From positions 1 to 11,026 of the forward strand of contig JAEHDT010000199.1 of assembly GCA_016880225.1 (NCBI GenBank): a stretch of 11,026 nucleotides of DNA, written 5' to 3'. The notes beneath the pieces were generated by a model. That model was given only the letters and a program-made list of their open reading frames with translations. It had not been told where the DNA came from and did not search any database. Position 1 is the stretch's first letter. Each line of letters opens with the position of its first letter. Of the stretch, positions 7,153 to 11,026 are shown piece after piece. The stretch is from Gemmatimonadota bacterium (GTDB lineage Bacteria > Gemmatimonadota > Gemmatimonadetes > Gemmatimonadales > GWC2-71-9). A program made the translations under genes and the position numbers.

Positions 7153-8109
7153 TCAACCCTGCGCGTCCTCGGCGTACGCCCGGATGATGTCCCGTACCAG
7201 ACGGTGACGCACCACGTCCGTGTCCCCGAGATAGCAGAAGGCGATCCCTTCGATCCCCGGGAGGATCCGCTCCACCTGGAGCAGCCCCGAGTCCTCTCGA
7301 TTGGCGAGGTCGATCTGCGTCTTGTCGCCCGTGATCACGGCCCGCGAGTTCACGCCGAGGCGCGTGAGGAACATCTTCATCTGCATCCCCGTCGCGTTCT
7401 GCGCTTCGTCGAGAATCACGAAAGCATCGGACAGCGTGCGACCCCGCATATACGCGAGCGGCGCGATCTCGATCGTTCGGCTCTCGATCGCCTTCTGCAC
7501 GCGGTCGCGCGGCATCATGTCCTCGAGCGCGTCGTACAGCGGCCGCAGGTAGGGATCGACCTTCTCGTGCACATCGCCGGGCAGGAAACCCAGACTCTCG
7601 CCCGCCTCCACCGCCGGGCGCGCGAGCACGATGCGCCGCACCCGCTTGCGCGACAGCGCATCCACCGCCGCCGCGACCGCCAGGTACGTCTTGCCCGTGC
7701 CGGCCGGACCGATGCCGATCACGATGTCGTGCTGCGACACGGACTGGAGATACTCCCGCTGCCCCGCCGTCTTGGGTTGGATCACCCGCCGCAGGCCGGG
7801 CAGGATGATGCGGTACTCCCCCTCGGCCGCCGGCCCGGCCGGCGCGCGCCCTTCGTCGCTCACCAGCCGGTCCACGTCGGCTACGTCGAGCGTGTCGCCC
7901 ATCCGCGCCAGGTCCACGAGCGCCTGCGCGACGGCCGTGGCGCGCTCCACCGCGGGCAGCGGGCCCTGCAGCATCAGTGTGTCGCCCCGCAGCGACACGC
8001 GGACGCCCAGCCGTCGCGCCAGCTCGACCAGATTCCCGTCGTTCACGCCCGCCAGCGCGAGCGGATCCACTCCCTCGGTGGAAAGCCTGTGGGTCACGTC
8101 GTCGCTCAT
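7153..8109 (-). CDS. phoH: PhoH-family ATPase (PhoH-like, YbeZ)
   Basis: A 318-residue cytoplasmic P-loop protein. Walker A GPAGTGKT lies at 134-141 and Walker B VILDEAQN at 231-238, with the family motifs ARPAVEAGESLGFLPGD (163-179) and ITGDKTQIDL (259-268). The N-terminal 85 residues form the KH-like region typical of YbeZ proteins (NLVELARRLGVRVSLRGD). PhoH/YbeZ proteins are ATPases predicted to act on RNA with YbeY in rRNA processing, and ybeY lies two genes downstream here. The start is ATG at 8109, overlapping the aspS stop as ATGA and preceded by a good Shine-Dalgarno (GAGG at 8120-8117). A longer in-frame opening into aspS is a shadow, because that upstream peptide has no homology-like features. 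Confidence 0.96.
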   Translation of the reverse strand: MSDDVTHRLSTEGVDPLALAGVNDGNLVELARRLGVRVSLRGDTLMLQGPLPAVERATAVAQALVDLARMGDTLDVADVDRLVSDEGRAPAGPAAEGEYRIILPGLRRVIQPKTAGQREYLQSVSQHDIVIGIGPAGTGKTYLAVAAAVDALSRKRVRRIVLARPAVEAGESLGFLPGDVHEKVDPYLRPLYDALEDMMPRDRVQKAIESRTIEIAPLAYMRGRTLSDAFVILDEAQNATGMQMKMFLTRLGVNSRAVITGDKTQIDLANREDSGLLQVERILPGIEGIAFCYLGDTDVVRHRLVRDIIRAYAEDAQG

Positions 8110-9896
8110 CGCTTCACCTCGATGTGGAGCGCCGCCAAGTCCGCCGGGTTGGCGGGCGCGGGCGCGCCCTCGAACAGGGCGCGCGCCGCAGTCGTCTTCG
8201 GGAACGCGATCACGTCGCGCATGCTCTCCGCCCCGGCGAGCGCCATCACGACGCGATCGAAGCCGATCGCGAATCCGCCGTGCGGCGGCGCTCCCGCCTG
8301 CAGCCCGGAGAGCAGGAAGCCGAACCGCGCTTCGGCTTCGGCCGGCGACATGCCGAGGTGGGCGAACACCCTGCGCTGCACCGCGGGATCGGTGATCCGG
8401 ATGGACCCGGAACCCAGCTCGCTGCCGTTGTATACCGCATCGTAGTGCAGCGCCCGGCAGCCGAGCGGGTCCGAATCGAGCCGAGCCACGTCGTCGGGGT
8501 GCGGCGCGGTGAACGGGTGGTGCGCGAATACGGGACGTCCCGTCTCCGGGTCGGGCTCGAACAGCGGAAAGTCCACCACCCAGCAGAACGCGTGGGCCGC
8601 CTTGGGCGCGCCACCGAGCCGGTGGATCACTTCCTGACGCACGCGGTCCATCACCGGCGACGTCACCCGATCGAGCCCCACCGTCATCAGCCCTGCATCG
8701 CCGTCGCCCACCCCGAGCGCTCCGAGGGCGGTCGCCGTGAAGTACTTCGCCACCGATCCCGAGACTTGCTCGCCCTGCCGCTTGACCCACGCGAGCCCTG
8801 CCCCGCCGAGCTGCTTCGCGGCGTCGGCGAGCTGGTCCACGTCCTTGCGAGACAGGGCGCCCCCGCCTTTTACCGCCAGTCCCCGCACTCGGGCCCCGTT
8901 CCCGAGCGCCGACTGGAAGAACGGCACGCCGAGCGGCTTCACCTGCGCCGTCCAATCGGCGATGGGGAAGTCGTAACGCAGGTCCGGCTTGTCGGTGCCG
9001 TAGCGCTCCATCGCGTCGCGCCAGGCGATGCGCGGGAAGGGACGCGCGACGGCCTGCCCCGCTTCGTCCCACAGCGCGACCAGCACCGCTTCCACGTAGC
9101 CGATCACGTCCTCCACGCCCACGAACGACGCCTCGAGGTCGATCTGCGTGAACTCGGGCTGACGATCGTTGCGCAGGTCTTCGTCGCGGAAGCAGCGCGC
9201 GATCTGGAAGTAGCGGTCCAGCCCGGCCACCATGAGCAGCTGCTTGTAGAGCTGCGGCGACTGCGGCAGGGCGTAGAACTCACCCGGGTGGACGCGCGAC
9301 GGCACGAGGTAGTCACGCGCCCCCTCCGGAGTCGGTTTGGTGAGCACCGGCGTTTCGATCTCGAGGAACCCGAGGTCGGAGAGGGTGCGGCGCGCCCGCT
9401 GCGCCAGGCGGTGGCGCAGGATCAGGTTCGCCTGCATCTCGGGTCGGCGCAGGTCGAGGTGCCGATACTTCAGCCGCAGCTCCTCGGCGGCGAGCTCCTC
9501 CCCCTTGCCGCGAGCGACCGGGATCGCCGGAGTGGCGGCCGGCCCGACGACCGTGAGCGTGGTCGCCTGCACCTCGACGTCGCCCGTGGCGAGGTCCGGG
9601 TTCTTCATGCTCGCCGGGCGGGCCGTGACGTCGCCCTCCACCTCGACGACGGTCTCGCTCGTGACCTGACCCGCCACCCGCCGCACCTCTTCCGGGGCCC
9701 CGGGGCCGACGGCGATCTGGACGATCCCCGCCCGGTCGCGCAGGTCGATGAACACGATGCCGCCGAGGTCGCGGCGACGGTGCACCCACCCGCCCAACCG
9801 CACCCGCTGTCCCACGTGCTGCGCGCGAAGCTCGCCGCAGCGATGCGTGCGCCGGGACGTGCCGCTGACGCTGTCTATGGAACCTCCGCCGCGCAC
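8106..9896 (-). CDS. aspS: Aspartyl-tRNA synthetase
   Basis: A 596-residue class IIb bacterial-type AspRS that attaches aspartate to tRNA-Asp. It has an N-terminal OB-fold anticodon-binding domain (about 18-125, GWVHRRRDLGGIVFIDLRD), a catalytic core with motif 2 FRDEDLRNDRQPEFTQID (236-253) and motif 3 GFAIGFDRVVM (541-551), and an inserted GAD domain (about 300-425). Leu44 follows RRRD, where some non-discriminating AspRSs carry His. This hints at a discriminating enzyme but does not settle it. The start is the GTG at 9896, 22 bases inside the ptsN-like gene. It gives about 15 extra residues before the usual RTHRCGELR, yet no ATG, GTG or TTG lies closer. The stop overlaps phoH by 4 bases, an unusual partner that suggests co-transcription with the downstream RNA-processing genes. 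Confidence 0.97.
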   Translation of the reverse strand: MRGGGSIDSVSGTSRRTHRCGELRAQHVGQRVRLGGWVHRRRDLGGIVFIDLRDRAGIVQIAVGPGAPEEVRRVAGQVTSETVVEVEGDVTARPASMKNPDLATGDVEVQATTLTVVGPAATPAIPVARGKGEELAAEELRLKYRHLDLRRPEMQANLILRHRLAQRARRTLSDLGFLEIETPVLTKPTPEGARDYLVPSRVHPGEFYALPQSPQLYKQLLMVAGLDRYFQIARCFRDEDLRNDRQPEFTQIDLEASFVGVEDVIGYVEAVLVALWDEAGQAVARPFPRIAWRDAMERYGTDKPDLRYDFPIADWTAQVKPLGVPFFQSALGNGARVRGLAVKGGGALSRKDVDQLADAAKQLGGAGLAWVKRQGEQVSGSVAKYFTATALGALGVGDGDAGLMTVGLDRVTSPVMDRVRQEVIHRLGGAPKAAHAFCWVVDFPLFEPDPETGRPVFAHHPFTAPHPDDVARLDSDPLGCRALHYDAVYNGSELGSGSIRITDPAVQRRVFAHLGMSPAEAEARFGFLLSGLQAGAPPHGGFAIGFDRVVMALAGAESMRDVIAFPKTTAARALFEGAPAPANPADLAALHIEVKR

Positions 9897-10327
9897 AGAG
9901 CGCGGTAGAACTCGTCGGGAGTGCGGGCCGCGAGCAGCCTGCCGCGCACCGGCTCGCGACGCACCAGCCGGGAGATTCGGCCCAACGCCTTCACGTGTGC
10001 TCCCGCCGCCGATTCCGGGCCTGCGAGCAGGAAGAACAGACGCACCGGCTCGCCGTCGATCGTTTCATACGGCACCGGCGCGGGGGTCGTACCCGCCGCC
10101 ACCACCAGGGCGGACAACGCCGGCGTCTTGCCGTGGGGGACCGCCACGCCGTACCCGATGCCCGTGGGAAACTGCTTCTCCCGCTCGAGGATGGCGCCCA
10201 GCACTTCTTCGGAGGCGCCATTCCCGCCAGCCACGACGTTGACGAGCTCCCGCAGCACCCCCTCCTTGTCGGTAGCGTGGAGCGGGACCCGGATACGGGC
10301 GGGCGTCAGAAGCTCGGACAGGCGCAC
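9875..10327 (-). CDS. ptsN: PTS EIIA domain protein (fructose/nitrogen type, PtsN-like)
   Basis: A 150-residue stand-alone PTS EIIA type-2 domain. The phosphorylatable histidine is His65 in IGYGVAVPHGKT (57-68), preceded by the typical ILEREKQFPTG (46-56). The C-terminal half carries VRLFFLLAGPESAAGAHVKALGRISRL, a usual EIIA pattern. EIIA-Ntr proteins accept phosphate from a PTS relay and regulate, for example, K+ transport or nitrogen responses rather than moving sugar. No EIIB, EIIC, HPr or EI is seen here, which favours a regulatory role. The start is GTG at 10327, the most upstream start in frame, with only a weak GGAC before it. It is the first gene of the minus-strand run, and its 3' end overlaps aspS by 22 bases. 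A possible regulatory link to c-di-AMP and ion handling downstream is speculation. Confidence 0.9.
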   Translation of the reverse strand: MRLSELLTPARIRVPLHATDKEGVLRELVNVVAGGNGASEEVLGAILEREKQFPTGIGYGVAVPHGKTPALSALVVAAGTTPAPVPYETIDGEPVRLFFLLAGPESAAGAHVKALGRISRLVRREPVRGRLLAARTPDEFYRALCAAEVP

Positions 10328-10376
10328 GGTGGTCCAAGTGTCGTAAACGGTTGAAGATAGTTAAGTTAAGTGCGAC
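10328..10376. other. 49-base divergent intergenic region
   Basis: This is the only true intergenic gap of note. It is markedly richer in A and T than the surrounding genes and contains a direct GTTAA repeat (10360-10369). It must hold the promoters, or promoter parts, for both rlmN and the ptsN-led operon. No strong -35/-10 pair was found for rlmN, and no clear Shine-Dalgarno precedes its ATG, so rlmN may have a very short or absent leader. Confidence 0.6.
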
Positions 10377-10382
10377 ATGCAA
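10354..10382 (-). promoter_or_regulatory. Candidate sigma70-type promoter for the minus-strand operon
   Basis: On the minus strand, TTGCAT (10382-10377) and TATCTT (10359-10354) are separated by exactly 17 bases. They match the -35 and -10 consensus at 3 and 4 of 6 positions. They lie about 27 bases upstream of the ptsN-like GTG, in the only AT-rich non-coding gap of the window. The -35 element overlaps the rlmN start codon on the other strand. This is a plausible but weak match, with no experimental support. Confidence 0.35.
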
Positions 10383-11026
10383 CGCATTTCCGGAGCGGCA
10401 CTTACGTGCCCGGACCTACTGAGCCTCACCCCCGATGCCGCCCGCGCGGCGCTCGAGGGCTGGCTCGCCGCACGGGGCGAGGCGCCGTACCGGGCGAAGC
10501 AGATTCTCCCCCGCCTGTGGCGGCGACCGGTTGGCTCGTGGGACGACGCGACCGAGCTGCCTGCGCCGCTGCGACGCGACCTGGCCGCAGCGTTTCCGCT
10601 CCGCCGGCTCGTGCTCGCGGCCCGTCAGGTGTCGCGCGACGGCACCGAGAAGTATCTCTGGGACCTGGGCGACGGCGAGGCGATCGAGTCGGTGCTCATT
10701 CCCGAGGGGCGACGTCGCACCCAGTGCATCTCCTCCCAGGTCGGCTGCGCGCTAGGGTGCGTGTTCTGCGCCACGGGGCGGATGGGGTTCCGCCGCAACC
10801 TGTCGGCCGCGGAGATCGCCGGCCAGGTTCGGGAGGTGATCCTGCTCGATCCCGCCCTGAAGCCGACCAACGTCGTGTTCATGGGGATGGGGGAACCGCT
10901 GCTCAACTGGGAGGCGGTCGATACCGCGCTCACGATTCTGAACCATCCCGCCGGGTTGGGGATTGGAGCGCGGCACATCACGGTGTCGACCGTCGGCATC
11001 CTGCCGAGCCTCGACAAGCTCGCCCG
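10377..11026 (+). CDS. rlmN: 23S rRNA/tRNA (adenine-C2)-methyltransferase RlmN (partial, 3' end outside window)
   Basis: 216 complete codons of a radical-SAM methyltransferase that methylates C2 of A2503 in 23S rRNA and A37 in certain tRNAs, supporting translational accuracy. The N-terminal accessory domain includes PYRAKQILPRLW (37-48) and DGTEKYLWDLGDGEAIESVLIP (88-109). The 4Fe-4S cluster motif CALGCVFC supplies Cys124, Cys128 and Cys131, and Cys117 matches the conserved Cys118 of Escherichia coli RlmN. The SAM-binding GEP motif (172-174) sits in VVFMGMGEPLLNW. The reading frame is open to the window edge, and the second catalytic cysteine near the C-terminus lies beyond it. The ATG at 10377 is the first start after an in-frame TAA at 10362-10364. 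Cfr, the antibiotic-resistance relative, is less likely given the vertical housekeeping context. Confidence 0.95.
   Translation, partial: MQRISGAALTCPDLLSLTPDAARAALEGWLAARGEAPYRAKQILPRLWRRPVGSWDDATELPAPLRRDLAAAFPLRRLVLAARQVSRDGTEKYLWDLGDGEAIESVLIPEGRRRTQCISSQVGCALGCVFCATGRMGFRRNLSAAEIAGQVREVILLDPALKPTNVVFMGMGEPLLNWEAVDTALTILNHPAGLGIGARHITVSTVGILPSLDKLA

Noticed and set aside
7150..8445. A 431-codon plus-strand open frame opposite phoH
   Set aside because: It is a shadow frame antisense to the Walker-motif ATPase. There is no motif and no ribosome site seen.
8110..9072. N-terminal extension of the phoH frame into aspS
   Set aside because: The extension is Arg/Gly/Ala-rich with no fold-like pattern. 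The ATG at 8109 has a good Shine-Dalgarno and an ATGA overlap.
7977..9908. A 643-codon open frame on the plus strand opposite aspS and phoH
   Set aside because: It is antisense to two clearly conserved genes, is rich in Arg, His, Gly and Pro, and has no recognisable motif. High third-position GC keeps this frame open.
10377..11026. Cfr-type antibiotic-resistance methyltransferase
   Set aside because: N-terminal motifs and housekeeping context favour RlmN, and there is no sign of a mobile element or change in base composition. The C-terminal part is not visible.
1..11026. CRISPR array, insertion sequence, tRNA, rRNA or riboswitch
   Set aside because: No regularly spaced repeats, transposase motifs, terminal inverted repeats or recognisable RNA gene pattern was seen, and there is almost no non-coding space.

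Overview
This is a very GC-rich bacterial window, densely packed and almost entirely protein coding. Nine genes lie on the minus strand and one partial gene (rlmN) is divergent on the plus strand at the right edge. The gene order, the extreme GC content and the strong third-position GC, which opens long spurious frames on the opposite strand, suggest a Gemmatimonadota-like bacterium. That placement is inferred from gene content and style and is not proven.

Read in the direction of transcription (high to low coordinates), the minus-strand run is: PTS EIIA-domain protein (ptsN-like), aspartyl-tRNA synthetase (aspS), PhoH-family ATPase (phoH/ybeZ), 7TM-HD c-di-AMP phosphodiesterase (pgpH), endoribonuclease YbeY (ybeY), two tandem CNNM/CorC-type CBS membrane proteins, a MeaB/ArgK-type G-protein chaperone, and the N-terminal 359 residues of a B12-dependent acyl-CoA mutase that runs off the left edge. 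Neighbouring genes overlap by 4 to 44 bases or are separated by 1 to 28 bases, so the run looks like one translationally coupled operon. Its most likely promoter lies in the 49-base divergent gap next to rlmN. No tRNA, rRNA, CRISPR array, transposon or obvious terminator was seen.

Functionally the run joins translation and RNA quality control (aspS, phoH, ybeY, with rlmN alongside), nucleotide second-messenger turnover (pgpH), possible divalent-cation transport (the two CorC-like proteins), phosphorelay sensing (ptsN-like), and at its distal end a chaperone plus B12-mutase pair. The pair fits established biology, because MeaB-type GTPases load and protect B12 in their partner mutase.

The most notable observation is in the mutase. 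Every methylmalonyl-CoA mutase active-site position I could align is conserved except two. Tyr89 is replaced by Phe51 and Arg207 by Gln169, which is the pair that distinguishes isobutyryl-CoA mutase from methylmalonyl-CoA mutase. Other points worth a look are a low-complexity in-frame insertion in MeaB encoded by a long imperfect inverted repeat, a possible 11-codon relay ORF joined by ATGA overlaps to the genes on both sides, and a candidate operon promoter whose -35 element coincides with the rlmN start codon.
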